Shown here: positions 1 to 8,235 of the stretch, piece by piece
Layout: every line of letters starts with the position of its first letter
How positions within the stretch are numbered: position 1 is the first letter of the stretch
Source: Spirochaetota bacterium
Lineage (GTDB): Bacteria; Spirochaetota; UBA4802; JAFGJZ01
Assembly (NCBI GenBank): GCA_022704645.1
Contig: JAKJGA010000021.1
Location: forward strand, 1-17,750
Direction of reading: 5' to 3'
Length of the DNA stretch: 17,750 bases
Position numbers and translations under genes: made by a program
Notes under the pieces: model-generated
What the model was told of the DNA's origin: nothing
The model's database searches: none
What the model saw: only the letters and a program-made list of their open reading frames with translations

Positions 1-5
1 GGATC

Positions 6-140
6 TTATTTGAATTTAAAGTCGATTTCTTCGGGATTTTCTCCTGCTGGAAGAGTTTCCATACTGCTCATGCGGTTGAGAATTTGAAAAATATCTTCTG
101 TAGTGAATTCATAAAGTGCTGGATTTGAGTACTCGGCGTG
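6..140 (-). pseudogene. C-terminal remnant of an unrecognised protein
   Basis: An open frame of 44 codons runs from just after an in-frame TAA (141-143 on the minus strand) to a TAA at 6-8. It has no start codon near its 5' end; the first ATG is 24 codons in. The translation looks protein-like rather than random: a helix-like stretch (EDIFQILNRMSSME) is followed by a polar, acidic tail ending in DFKFK. The tatD stop codon lies only 37 bases upstream, so no room exists for a full gene. I read it as the 3' end of a disrupted gene, perhaps part of a mobile element ending at the contig edge, but I do not recognise the family. Low confidence that it means anything. Confidence 0.3.
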
Positions 141-177
141 TTAAATCGGTTTATTTTGAATTATTGTAATATATGTT

Positions 178-936
178 TTAGTTTCTGAAAATTCCTGCTG
201 AGAGTTTATATGTATTGTCTGCAATTGATTCTGGCGGTATGTTTAAAAGCTCTGAGGCAATAATCATATAATCTTTAATGAAACATGGTTTGTTGCTTTT
301 AATGTCCTTGTTTTCTTTATTACTTTGGGAAGAATCAGATTCAAGCATCATAAGTGACGGAAAAATGTATTTAAGCATTTCGATTTGCTTGTTGTTTCTT
401 TTGTTGTTTAAATTTCTGCCGACAGAAAAATAACATCCGAATTTCGACAAAGAACGCGCAAGTTCCATACTGCCTGAAAAGGAATGAATTATGACGGGCG
501 GATGATTTTTGAATTTCTTCAGACAGGCAATAAGTTCGTCAAAAGCTGAGACACAATGAACAGAACATGGAATGTTTAGTTCCATCGAGAGCTTTAAGAA
601 GAGCTCAAAAACTTCTATTTGAGATTCTATCGGAATTGCAGATTTTTTTTTATCCAGTCCGATTTCTCCGACTGCTTTGTATTTTGAGAGATCGCATTGT
701 GCCAACTCTGTGTCTATTGATTTGATGCTCATATCGATAAAGCCGGGGTGAATGCCCAAGGCGGGAAGTACCTCTTTATGTTTTTCGGAAATTCTAAGTA
801 CTTTTCCCCAATCGCTGAAAGAAATAGAGTTGTTTAATAGTTTAACGACATTGGCGGTTTTTGCGTCAGATAATTCTCTGGTTGTTTCGGCTGAATTATC
901 TGATTGCAAATGGCAATGTGTGTCAAAGATTTTCAT
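178..936 (-). CDS. tatD: TatD-family metal-dependent hydrolase
   Basis: This is a TatD-type TIM-barrel metallohydrolase of 252 residues, the usual length for the family. Members are Mg2+-dependent cytoplasmic DNases/exonucleases linked to DNA repair or nucleic-acid turnover. The expected metal ligands are all visible: an HxH pair in DTHCH (H7, H9), E91 in GEIGLD, H127 in SVHC, H151 in IHSFSG, and D201 in LESDS. The segment after D201 is lysine/serine/asparagine-rich and replaces the usual ETDAPYL-type loop. The start ATG lies inside the 3' end of the upstream patatin gene (14-base overlap, 923-936), so the two are cotranscribed and probably translationally coupled. The name TatD is historical. 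There is no functional reason to link it with the tatA gene 8 kb away. Family assignment is firm; substrate is unknown. Confidence 0.9.
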   Translation of the reverse strand: MKIFDTHCHLQSDNSAETTRELSDAKTANVVKLLNNSISFSDWGKVLRISEKHKEVLPALGIHPGFIDMSIKSIDTELAQCDLSKYKAVGEIGLDKKKSAIPIESQIEVFELFLKLSMELNIPCSVHCVSAFDELIACLKKFKNHPPVIIHSFSGSMELARSLSKFGCYFSVGRNLNNKRNNKQIEMLKYIFPSLMMLESDSSQSNKENKDIKSNKPCFIKDYMIIASELLNIPPESIADNTYKLSAGIFRN

Positions 937-1981
937 TGATGAGCCGTTTTAACTCGGTTTCTTTTTCTGAAACAGCCTTTTCACCGGCAGCTAAAATCTG
1001 CGGAATCCGGGTGAAGTCAAAAGGAAATATTTCTATTACATCAGGTTCTATTATTACATCAGGTTTATATTTTTCAAAAAATGCTTGAGTGTTGACTGAT
1101 TGCATTATGTCAATTGTCTGCCAAAGAATTTCAACAATATTGGGAAGCCGTTTGTTTTTTTTAGGAAAAAAAACTTCTTTTTTGGTTATATCGCGTGATT
1201 CATTTTTGAAAATATGAACATAAGCGTATTTTATCATTTTGAGTGTTTTTTTTACAAATTGAATAATAGCAGGAATGTTCTTTTTAATTGCAGGCAGACT
1301 GATTTTTCTTGTCTGGACGGCGTCAGAAGGAATCAGTCCGTCTATTAAGGAATTCATTGATGTTTCAAGGAATGCCGAATAATCGGCAATTATTTCCGGG
1401 CGGTTTTTCATTTTGTTAAGAGGGTTTATGTTAACGGCAATAACCTTGTCGGCGCCCATTTTTCTTACAACATCGACGGGAACCGCGTTGGAAACTCCGC
1501 CGTCAATTAGATACGTTTCGGCATATTTCACTGGTACCAGTGCGCCGGGGATGGAAACTGAAGCGCGAATTGCAGTGAAGATATCGCCGTGAGTAAATGC
1601 TATGGGTTTACCGGTTTGAAATTCCGTACAGACTATTGAGAGCGGTATAGGAAGATCTTCGATTCGTGAATACGGGAAGATAATGCGTCTGAAAATTTTC
1701 ATAAATTTACCGATATCGGCAATTCCCGATGATGATGCCGCAAATCCTGCCAGCGGATAAATCCGGTCTTCTTTATAATATCGAAGAAGTATTTTTTCGA
1801 AATCTTCCAGTTTACCTGCACAGTAAGCTGTACCGATTATTGCTCCCATGCTTGCTCCTGAAACATAATCGATGCTGATTCCGAGCTTGTATATTTCTTT
1901 GAGAACGGAAATGTGAGAAATCCCTCTCGATCCGCCGCTTCCCAGAGCTATTCCTATTTTATTGCTTTTTATTGAATTCAT
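923..1981 (-). CDS. patatin-like phospholipase (RssA/NTE type)
   Basis: This 352-residue protein has no signal peptide and is a patatin-family lipid acyl hydrolase of the bacterial RssA/NTE kind, expected in the cytoplasm or on the inner membrane face. The patatin core is complete. It has a glycine-rich oxyanion motif GSGGSRG (14-20), the nucleophile elbow GASMG with Ser44, the IPG block near 144-146, and the DGG motif with Asp160 of the Ser-Asp catalytic dyad. The C-terminal part (about 260-352) is basic and then ends in the usual IEPDV...FDF region. It starts 57 bases beyond the terminator of the inositol phosphate synthase gene, so it probably has its own promoter (a TATACT-like -10 at 2004-2009 on the minus strand, with no clear -35). 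It overlaps tatD by 14 bases. The start ATG has no strong Shine-Dalgarno sequence. The lipid substrate cannot be read from sequence. Confidence 0.88.
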   Translation of the reverse strand: MNSIKSNKIGIALGSGGSRGISHISVLKEIYKLGISIDYVSGASMGAIIGTAYCAGKLEDFEKILLRYYKEDRIYPLAGFAASSSGIADIGKFMKIFRRIIFPYSRIEDLPIPLSIVCTEFQTGKPIAFTHGDIFTAIRASVSIPGALVPVKYAETYLIDGGVSNAVPVDVVRKMGADKVIAVNINPLNKMKNRPEIIADYSAFLETSMNSLIDGLIPSDAVQTRKISLPAIKKNIPAIIQFVKKTLKMIKYAYVHIFKNESRDITKKEVFFPKKNKRLPNIVEILWQTIDIMQSVNTQAFFEKYKPDVIIEPDVIEIFPFDFTRIPQILAAGEKAVSEKETELKRLINENL

Positions 1982-2037
1982 TTTTCTATGTGATATCGGG
2001 CGAAGTATAATACAATAATAAATTGGTTTTATAATAT

Positions 2038-2067
2038 AAAAAAATCCGCCGTTAGGCGGATTTTTAA
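2038..2067 (-). terminator. Rho-independent terminator of inositol phosphate synthase gene
   Basis: A perfect inverted repeat with arms AAAAATCCGCC (2040-2050) and GGCGGATTTTT (2055-2065) and a 4-base loop lies just downstream of the minus-strand stop codon at 2072. On the minus strand the stem runs straight into seven T residues (2038-2044). It separates this gene from the patatin-tatD pair on the same strand. Confidence 0.9.
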
Positions 2068-2071
2068 AAAA

Positions 2072-3391
2072 TCAATCGATATGTTCATCACCGAAATGCG
2101 TCTGAAGAGGATAATCCATCAGCCATCTTAGTGTATTTCTGAGTTTCATTGACTGAACGAAAAGATCGTGCTCAGGAAGTCTTTCTGCCGGATGCATAGG
2201 GCTCTTCCAGAAGAAAGAAAGCCATTCCTGGTTTCCGTACATTCCTGCACGCTGTGCAAGGTCAAAAAACAGAACAAGGTCAAGAGCTATAGGTGCTGCA
2301 AGAATTGAGTCTCTGCAAAGAAAGTCAATTTTGATCTGCATCTTATAGTCTAGCCAGCCTGCGATATCGATATTATCCCAGCCTTCTTTGTTGTCGCCGC
2401 GAGGAGGATAATAATTTATTCTTACAACGTGGCAGTAATCCTTATATAATGAAGGATAAAGATCAGGCTGAAATATCTGGTCGAGTACAGAAAGTTTACT
2501 TTTTTCTTTTGTTTTGAAATTCTCAGGATCATCAAGAACTTCGCCGTCGCGGTTTCCTAGGATATTTGTAGAATACCAGCCGTCAACACCAATCAATCTT
2601 GCCTTAAGACCGGGAGCAAGAATAGTTTTCATGAGAGTCTGACCGGATTTAAAATCCTTTCCGCCGATAGGTACTCTGTTTTTATCAGCAAGTTCCTGAA
2701 GAGCCGGGATTTCGATACAAAGATTCGGCGCTCCGTTTGCGAATGGGTGTCCGCATTTGATTGAAGCATAAGCATATATCATACTTGGCGCTATGGAAGG
2801 GTGACTTTCTTTTAAAGCTTTTTCGAAATTCTCAATAGTATCATGAATGCCTGTAATAGGTTCCTGGTAAATCTCAGTGCTCGCACACCAGATCATAACA
2901 CATCTTTCAACTTTATTTAATTTTTTGAAGTTTTCAATGTCGGAAATAAGCTGTTCTGCAAGATCCCATTTTGTAGCGCCGGATTTTATCCATGTGCCGT
3001 GAAGCTTTTTTACGTACTGAGGAAAGAAAACTGCTTTCATCGGTTTAATAGCTTCAAGTTCATCTTTAACTTTATTTAAATCGTCATTTGTTAAAACTGC
3101 AGCATGTTTTGCAGCTTCATAAACATTATCTTCGAAAATGTCCCATCCGCCGTAAACTATGTCATCAAGTTTTGCAAGAGGAACGAAATCTTTGATGTTG
3201 ACATACTTGGTTTCGTTGTCTTTTTTTATGTTGATCTTACCCATCTGAGTAAGCGAACCCTTTGGTTCTGCCAATCCTTTGCGGGATAGAAATGTTCCCG
3301 CTATCAGCGTTGTGCTGACTGCGCCGAGTCCGGGAATAAGTATTCCTAATTTTCCCTCGGCTTTTGCTATTTCTCCTGTTCCTTTTTTCAC
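2072..3391 (-). CDS. ino1: inositol-3-phosphate synthase (INO1 family)
   Basis: The enzyme converts glucose 6-phosphate to 1D-myo-inositol 3-phosphate using bound NAD, the first step of inositol synthesis. Visible family signatures are the NAD-binding loop GLGAVSTT near the N terminus, a WCASTEIY block, GKDFKSGQT, NILGNRDG, the RINYYPPRGDNKEGWDN region and FLCRDSILAAP. The overall pattern, including INYYPP and KSPMH, closely recalls the Bacteroides-type bacterial INO1 as I remember it. I place the start at a GTG (3389-3391, 439 residues) because GGAG (3398-3401) sits six bases upstream, and because 12 residues before GKLG is usual for such enzymes. An ATG at 3446-3448 would add 19 residues but has no ribosome binding site. 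It is a single-gene unit with its own terminator, divergent from the lipoprotein operon. It may feed inositol phospholipids or a compatible solute (inference). Confidence 0.93.
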   Translation of the reverse strand: MKKGTGEIAKAEGKLGILIPGLGAVSTTLIAGTFLSRKGLAEPKGSLTQMGKINIKKDNETKYVNIKDFVPLAKLDDIVYGGWDIFEDNVYEAAKHAAVLTNDDLNKVKDELEAIKPMKAVFFPQYVKKLHGTWIKSGATKWDLAEQLISDIENFKKLNKVERCVMIWCASTEIYQEPITGIHDTIENFEKALKESHPSIAPSMIYAYASIKCGHPFANGAPNLCIEIPALQELADKNRVPIGGKDFKSGQTLMKTILAPGLKARLIGVDGWYSTNILGNRDGEVLDDPENFKTKEKSKLSVLDQIFQPDLYPSLYKDYCHVVRINYYPPRGDNKEGWDNIDIAGWLDYKMQIKIDFLCRDSILAAPIALDLVLFFDLAQRAGMYGNQEWLSFFWKSPMHPAERLPEHDLFVQSMKLRNTLRWLMDYPLQTHFGDEHID

Positions 3392-3397
3392 AATGAG

Positions 3398-3401
3398 CTC
3401 C
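3398..3401 (-). promoter_or_regulatory. Shine-Dalgarno site deciding the ino1 start
   Basis: GGAG on the minus strand lies six bases before a GTG codon at 3389-3391. The longer ATG start at 3446-3448 is preceded only by an A-rich run. This favours the GTG start. Confidence 0.6.
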
Positions 3402-3518
3402 TTTATTTTTTTTTGAGCCGAACTAATATCGAACCTTTTGAACCGCATCTTTTTTTGTCATTACAGTTCATCTGTCTTAACTAAGGTTTGTTTTCAATGA
3501 TCAAGTCAAGAAAAAATA

Positions 3519-3547
3519 TTGATTTAACAAGGATTTTTTGGTTTATT
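3519..3547 (+). promoter_or_regulatory. candidate sigma70-type promoter for lipoprotein-TPR-phosphatase operon
   Basis: TTGATT (3519-3524) and TTTATT (3542-3547) are separated by 17 bases in the divergent gap between ino1 and the lipoprotein gene. The -10 match is only 4 of 6. A transcript from it would begin near 3554, leaving a leader of about 95 bases and excluding the earlier in-frame ATG at 3549 as a start. On the other strand a TTGACT (3504-3509) may be the -35 of ino1, but no convincing -10 follows it. Confidence 0.3.
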
Positions 3548-3647
3548 AATGATTATGCAGCTTAAAAAACAAAATCCGCGTTTTTATTGTTGCATGTTTG
3601 CAACTATTTGTTCTTTGTATCAAATCTGCAACATTATGGAGAGTGAA

Positions 3648-4037
3648 ATGAAAAGAATAACTGCGGCATTTTTGCTTTTGATGTCCATTGCTTTTATTTC
3701 CTGCAGGGAAGAAACAAATGAGAATTATTATAATAATTTTCTACAGGAATGGACTTCTCATATCAGAAATAAAAACTATTCAGTACTTAATAAATATGAA
3801 TTTATTACAAAAACAGAATCAGAATATGCAGAAATATATTCTGATTACTACTTTAAAAACATTGTACTTTTCGGTATTGAAGATATTGATTCCAAGACTA
3901 AAAAAATTAAATTCGGAGGAAAGGTTGTAAAGAGATCCGATTTGAAGGAGTCTGATTTTATTGGAGATGCATATTTATCGAAAGATTCATCCGGTATGTT
4001 TAAAATTAAGAATAAAACGATTGTGAGTTCTAATTGA
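3648..4037 (+). CDS. small lipoprotein of unknown function
   Basis: This 129-residue protein starts with a lipoprotein signal: Lys-Arg, a hydrophobic core (residues 4-17) and a lipobox ending IAFISC, which would leave Cys19 as the lipidated residue. That relaxed lipobox is typical of spirochaetes. The ATG at 3648 is chosen because GGAG (3637-3640) lies seven bases upstream and because it places the signal sequence at the very N terminus. A longer frame from 3549 would bury the signal. The mature part is about 110 residues, rich in Asn, Tyr, Lys and Ser, and I recognise no domain in it. Its stop codon overlaps the TTG start of the next gene (TTGA at 4034-4037), so it is translationally coupled to the TPR protein. 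It is probably anchored in the envelope. Confidence 0.75.
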   Translation: MKRITAAFLLLMSIAFISCREETNENYYNNFLQEWTSHIRNKNYSVLNKYEFITKTESEYAEIYSDYYFKNIVLFGIEDIDSKTKKIKFGGKVVKRSDLKESDFIGDAYLSKDSSGMFKIKNKTIVSSN

Positions 4038-6346
4038 AAATCATAATTATCTTTTTAGCATTTTTCATATTTCCATTTTCGATTTCTTTTTCCCAGAATG
4101 AGGCGTCCAGAGTGGATGATATAATGAAAAAGGCGAGAGAATATTATGAACAGAAGAAATTTTCAGAATCGTTAAATGAATGGCTTACTGCGCTTGAACT
4201 TGATCCTGGAAATGAAAAAATACAGCAGCAGATAGAATCTTTGTATGAAGAAAAACATAAGAAAGATATTTCTCTTCAGCGCTCTAAAATATTTTACTGG
4301 GAAGCCAGGGGAGTGATTGAAAGACTTAAATTCGGTTCAAGCGATTTCTATGATTCTGAATTTAAGCGGAACAAGCTTTCGCTTGATGCGCTTTGGAATG
4401 AAATAAAACAATCAGGCTATTACTATGGAAGGATGAAATTCTCAACACCGGACCGAAGCATTGACCGTTTGAATGAAATTATACGAATTCCTGCTTTTTA
4501 TGATATCTGGATAAAGAAAAACAAACAGGTTGAAAATGATGAGGAAGTAATAAATCTGTTGCGCTGGACTCAGTATTACAGAAATAAACCATATGAAGAA
4601 TTGACTGAGCAGGAGCTTGATAATCTTAAGCGTCTTAACCGGCTTCTTCTTGAAATAGCCTACCCTTATACTTGTCCGCAAAGCCGAACTCAAAAAGAAG
4701 AAAAGCGGAAGGACTCTCTACTTGCCGAGGCTGATTCAAACACAAAAGATGCGCTGGGGAATTTTGTGGCGGCGTATAGAATTGATCCCAATGATCCTGA
4801 GCTTGTCAGGCTTAGGGAACAGATGAGAATTCTTGAAGAAGACCTGAGAAATGAACTTAATAAACGCAGAATTTCTGAGGAAAAAATACGTCAGTATAAT
4901 GAATTTATTACTATTGCAAGGGGTTTTGTTGAGCAGGAAAAATATGAGGAATCGATACCGGAGTGGAAGAAGGCTCTGGGAATAATGCCCCAGGATATTT
5001 ATGCAAAAGAAGAACTCCGAAAGGCAGAGCTTGCTGTTTCAAATAGAATAAAGTTTGAAAAGATAAAATCGCTTCTTGCCTCGGGCAGAGTTTTTTTCGA
5101 TGCGAAAAAATATCCTGACTCGCTTGCTGAATATAAACAGGTAATATCTCTGGATCCAAAAAATCGTGACGCCCTTAATTATATCGCGAGAATAGAAAAA
5201 CTGTCTTATGAAATTGAAACCTCTGCCAAAAAGAGAATTCAGGCGGAACAGTTTTATCAATCCGGCATATCTAATATTAATTCATATGACTTCGATGCGG
5301 CTCTTGATGATTTTAATAACACAGCCTCCCTTATCCCTGATTATAAAGATGTCCAGTCGCGCATAAAAAGCATTCCCCAGCTTAAGAAAAATTTTGCAGA
5401 CAAGCTTCTCCGCGACAAGTTGGTTGAAATCGATAAGGAATTCAACAATGGTTTATTTTATTATTCGCAGGCAAATTACAAGGATGCTCTTATAAGCTTT
5501 GAGAGAACTATTAAGCTTGATCCGAATAATGAAACTGCGATCGGTTTTGCTAAACGTGTCAAAGAAGCATTAAAACAGCAGCAGGAAGAGGTGATAGATG
5601 AAACATCTCCGTATTATGATCTTGTTTCGTCCTTGATTGCAAATGGAAAGATTTTGTATGATAAAGGGCAGTATGCGGAATCCGAAGAAAATTGGAGAAA
5701 AATACTGAATTTGTTTCCTCAAAATGTAATTGCTGCTCAGTATCTTGCCAGATGTCAGATTAAAACAGATCCAAGACGCTTTAAGGAGTACACGGACAAG
5801 CTTGCCTCCGAAGGCCGCGAATTGCTTGATAAAAAAGAAAATGCAAGAGCTTTGAAAAAATTTGAAATATTAAAATCGGTAAATCCGGAATATCCGGATA
5901 TTGCAAATTTGATAGCGCTTGCTTCCAGAAAACCCGTACGTCAGCCGGCAGATGTGAATCTTACGGCGACACCTCAGGAGATACAGGATAGATATAATGC
6001 AGCTCTTGCTTATTATAATAGAGGCGGAGCCGCTAATTTAAGAAACGCACGTGATAATTTTAGATGGGTTGTAGACAGAGATCCTGAAAACACAAAGGCG
6101 ATAGTAGCCTTGAATCGTGTTGAAGCCGAACTTCGGGCATCAGGCTCAACAGTTCCTGTGAAAAAAGCGCTTACTGCCGAGCAGGAAGCAAGAGTACGTG
6201 AATTATATTTTAGAGGAATTAATTATTATTCGGCAAACAGGTATCAGGATGCCATTGCCGAATGGAGAAAAGTGCTTGCAATTGACCCGAATCATGAAAA
6301 AGCTAAGAACAATATCCGGCAAACTTTAATTTTGCTGAAACAGTAG
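4034..6346 (+). CDS. exported tetratricopeptide-repeat protein
   Basis: This 770-residue protein has a Sec-type signal peptide: a short basic start, a hydrophobic core to about residue 18, and probable cleavage after SFS near residue 20. It should act in the periplasm or outside. The rest is TPR solenoid. I count about nine units, each ending in the pattern W/F-x-x-A/I-L-x-L-D-P-x-N-x-x-A, near residues 26-62, 287-324, 340-378, 401-438, 466-502, 530-568, 585-622, 650-690 and 717-757. Between the first unit and the rest, residues about 65-235 form a helical, Trp/Tyr-rich insert that I do not recognise. The start is a TTG overlapping the stop codon of the lipoprotein gene; no ATG fits the signal peptide. 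It ends 12 bases before the SpoIIE phosphatase start. TPR arrays bind proteins, so a scaffold or sensor role is likely but unproven. Confidence 0.85.
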   Translation: MKIIIIFLAFFIFPFSISFSQNEASRVDDIMKKAREYYEQKKFSESLNEWLTALELDPGNEKIQQQIESLYEEKHKKDISLQRSKIFYWEARGVIERLKFGSSDFYDSEFKRNKLSLDALWNEIKQSGYYYGRMKFSTPDRSIDRLNEIIRIPAFYDIWIKKNKQVENDEEVINLLRWTQYYRNKPYEELTEQELDNLKRLNRLLLEIAYPYTCPQSRTQKEEKRKDSLLAEADSNTKDALGNFVAAYRIDPNDPELVRLREQMRILEEDLRNELNKRRISEEKIRQYNEFITIARGFVEQEKYEESIPEWKKALGIMPQDIYAKEELRKAELAVSNRIKFEKIKSLLASGRVFFDAKKYPDSLAEYKQVISLDPKNRDALNYIARIEKLSYEIETSAKKRIQAEQFYQSGISNINSYDFDAALDDFNNTASLIPDYKDVQSRIKSIPQLKKNFADKLLRDKLVEIDKEFNNGLFYYSQANYKDALISFERTIKLDPNNETAIGFAKRVKEALKQQQEEVIDETSPYYDLVSSLIANGKILYDKGQYAESEENWRKILNLFPQNVIAAQYLARCQIKTDPRRFKEYTDKLASEGRELLDKKENARALKKFEILKSVNPEYPDIANLIALASRKPVRQPADVNLTATPQEIQDRYNAALAYYNRGGAANLRNARDNFRWVVDRDPENTKAIVALNRVEAELRASGSTVPVKKALTAEQEARVRELYFRGINYYSANRYQDAIAEWRKVLAIDPNHEKAKNNIRQTLILLKQ

Positions 6347-6358
6347 CAGTAATAATAA

Positions 6359-7894
6359 ATGAAAAAAGAAAAAAACAGAGCAAGATTTTCTCTTAAATAC
6401 AAATTTTCCTTGGCGATGGTTTTTTTATCGGCTTCGCTTGTTGCTTCAGTTTCCTGGTTTTTTATGAAAGATGAGATAAATATTATGACGCGTTCCATCG
6501 AGGACTACGCTTCCAGGGAAACCGTTAATCTTGCTAATATCGCTGAAGATGCTCTTAGTACTGAAAATGATCTCGCGATAGGTGTTGCGGTAGATAATAT
6601 TCTTAAGTCCGGTAAAATGAAAGATTCCATCCGTTATGTGCATGTTTTTAATACCGAAGGCCTTGTGATAAAGAGTTCGAAAACTGAGCTTAATGGAACA
6701 GTTCTTGATAAATCTTCCGTCAGGGATATTCTTTCTTATGGAGAGAAGAATATTGTCCGAAAGGTTTCCATCACAGATTCTGAAGATCCTGAAGGTAAAA
6801 TATTTGATTTTGCTCTTCCTGTTTATCATCGAACCCAGAAAGAAATGAAACTTGCTGTTGTCAGACTCGGATTTTCCGATAAAATGATCCGTGAACAGGT
6901 AAAGAGAATAAGAAATATGGCGGGATTTATAACGCTGGCGGCGGTTATAGGCTCAATAATAATCGCTTTTTTTCTGGCTCATGTGACAACGAAACCACTT
7001 AAGACTTTATCTAAAGGGGTTTCCATAATTGGTAAAGGGGATTTGGATTATAAAATAAATGTGAAAACCAGAGATGAAATAGGTCTTCTTGCCCGTGAAT
7101 TTAATTTAATGACTGGTGAACTTAAAGATTCAAAAAAGAATGAGATTGAGTCCGCATTGATGCAGGAACAGCTGGATGTTGCTAAAGAAATCCAGGAAGG
7201 ACTCAATCCTATGAATTTTTATGATAAAAACGGCATTCAGATTAAAGGGTATACCCGTGCGGCAAAGGGGGTAGGCGGAGACTATTTCGACTATAAAGAA
7301 ATTGATGAAAACAGAGTGGGCGCCCTTATCAGTGATGTGAGCGGAAAGGGAATTCCTGCTTCACTCGTAATGGTTATGATTCGTACAGTTTTTGTGTCGG
7401 CGCTACATCAGATGAAAACAATTCAATGTGCAAAGATAGTCAGTTCAATCAATAGATCGCTTAGCGCGGATTTCGCAATTGATAAGTTTGCGACACTTCT
7501 TTTTATTATTTTTGATAAATCAACAGGAAAAATATCATTTTCAAATGCAGGTCACGGACCGGTGTTTTGCTATAGAGCAAAACACAAAAAGTGTTCTCTG
7601 ACAAAGCTGGATGGTGTTCCTATCGGAATTATGGAGGACTCTGAGTATCTTCAGGCTGAGATTCCGTTTGAAGTCGGAGATATTGTGGTAATGTATACAG
7701 ATGGAATCACTGAAATGAGAAATTCTCTAAAAGAAGAGTATGGAAGAAACAGGCTTCAGAATCTAGTTGCTTCTAATGCTGATATGAATGCAGATGAACT
7801 GAACCGGCTGATTGTCGATGATGTCGACAACTTCAGGGGAGAAGTTCCTCCCCATGATGATATGACTGTTCTGATAATGAAACGGACTGCTTAA
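6359..7894 (+). CDS. membrane HAMP-SpoIIE (PP2C) serine phosphatase, RsbU-like
   Basis: This 511-residue protein has a first membrane helix (about 15-36), a predicted extracytoplasmic sensor domain (about 40-185), a second helix (about 187-208), a HAMP linker (about 209-261) and a SpoIIE-type PP2C phosphatase domain (about 275-508). The catalytic motifs are intact: GGDYFD (306-311) with metal ligand Asp308, SDVSGKG (325-331), NAGHG (396-400), YTDGITE (446-452) and DDMT (500-503). Such enzymes dephosphorylate a serine on STAS anti-anti-sigma factors in partner-switching pathways. The likely substrate is encoded next door on the opposite strand, with the two stop codons sharing TTAA (7891-7894). 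The gene follows the TPR gene by 12 bases with no obvious Shine-Dalgarno, so it probably depends on coupled translation. The sensed signal is unknown. Confidence 0.93.
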   Translation: MKKEKNRARFSLKYKFSLAMVFLSASLVASVSWFFMKDEINIMTRSIEDYASRETVNLANIAEDALSTENDLAIGVAVDNILKSGKMKDSIRYVHVFNTEGLVIKSSKTELNGTVLDKSSVRDILSYGEKNIVRKVSITDSEDPEGKIFDFALPVYHRTQKEMKLAVVRLGFSDKMIREQVKRIRNMAGFITLAAVIGSIIIAFFLAHVTTKPLKTLSKGVSIIGKGDLDYKINVKTRDEIGLLAREFNLMTGELKDSKKNEIESALMQEQLDVAKEIQEGLNPMNFYDKNGIQIKGYTRAAKGVGGDYFDYKEIDENRVGALISDVSGKGIPASLVMVMIRTVFVSALHQMKTIQCAKIVSSINRSLSADFAIDKFATLLFIIFDKSTGKISFSNAGHGPVFCYRAKHKKCSLTKLDGVPIGIMEDSEYLQAEIPFEVGDIVVMYTDGITEMRNSLKEEYGRNRLQNLVASNADMNADELNRLIVDDVDNFRGEVPPHDDMTVLIMKRTA

Positions 7895-8214
7895 ACTAAT
7901 TCTGACTCGTCTTCAAGTATTGTGAAAAATTTGTCAAGAGTAGCCAGCTTGAGGATGTTTAATACATCGTCACTGATATTGAGAAGGAGGAATTTACCCC
8001 CTAGAGCCTTCATTTTCTTTTGTCCGGCTACAAGAGCTCCGATTCCGGAGGAATCCATATAATTTACGTCTCTCATGTCGATAACCACGCTTTTATTTGA
8101 TCCGTCTGTAGCTGCAAAAAGTATTTTTTTTAGTTCACCGACATTGTAGAGATCTACTTCTCCGTTTATAGATAGAATCTTGTGTTCACCCTGGTCACGA
8201 AAGTTAATTTGCAT
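7891..8214 (-). CDS. STAS-domain anti-sigma-factor antagonist
   Basis: This 107-residue single-domain STAS protein is of the SpoIIAA/RsbV type. It has the GEVDLYN strand-turn (18-24), the VVIDMRDV strand and the phosphorylation loop MDSSGIG with Asp54 and Ser55/Ser56. In this family the unphosphorylated form binds an anti-sigma kinase and frees the sigma factor or other target; a PP2C phosphatase resets it. The convergent neighbour is exactly such a phosphatase. No RsbW/SpoIIAB-type kinase is in the window. The start is well supported: GGAG (8221-8224 on the minus strand) lies six bases before the ATG. The gene has its own promoter candidate and is insulated by a terminator from the upstream SDR gene. 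Its stop codon overlaps the phosphatase stop codon on the other strand. Confidence 0.92.
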   Translation of the reverse strand: MQINFRDQGEHKILSINGEVDLYNVGELKKILFAATDGSNKSVVIDMRDVNYMDSSGIGALVAGQKKMKALGGKFLLLNISDDVLNILKLATLDKFFTILEDESELV

Positions 8215-8235
8215 AAGAGTCTCCGATGGTTATGA

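Noticed and set aside
3549..3647. N-terminal extension of the lipoprotein from an ATG at 3549
   Set aside because: It would bury the lipoprotein signal, has no ribosome binding site, and lies at the candidate promoter.
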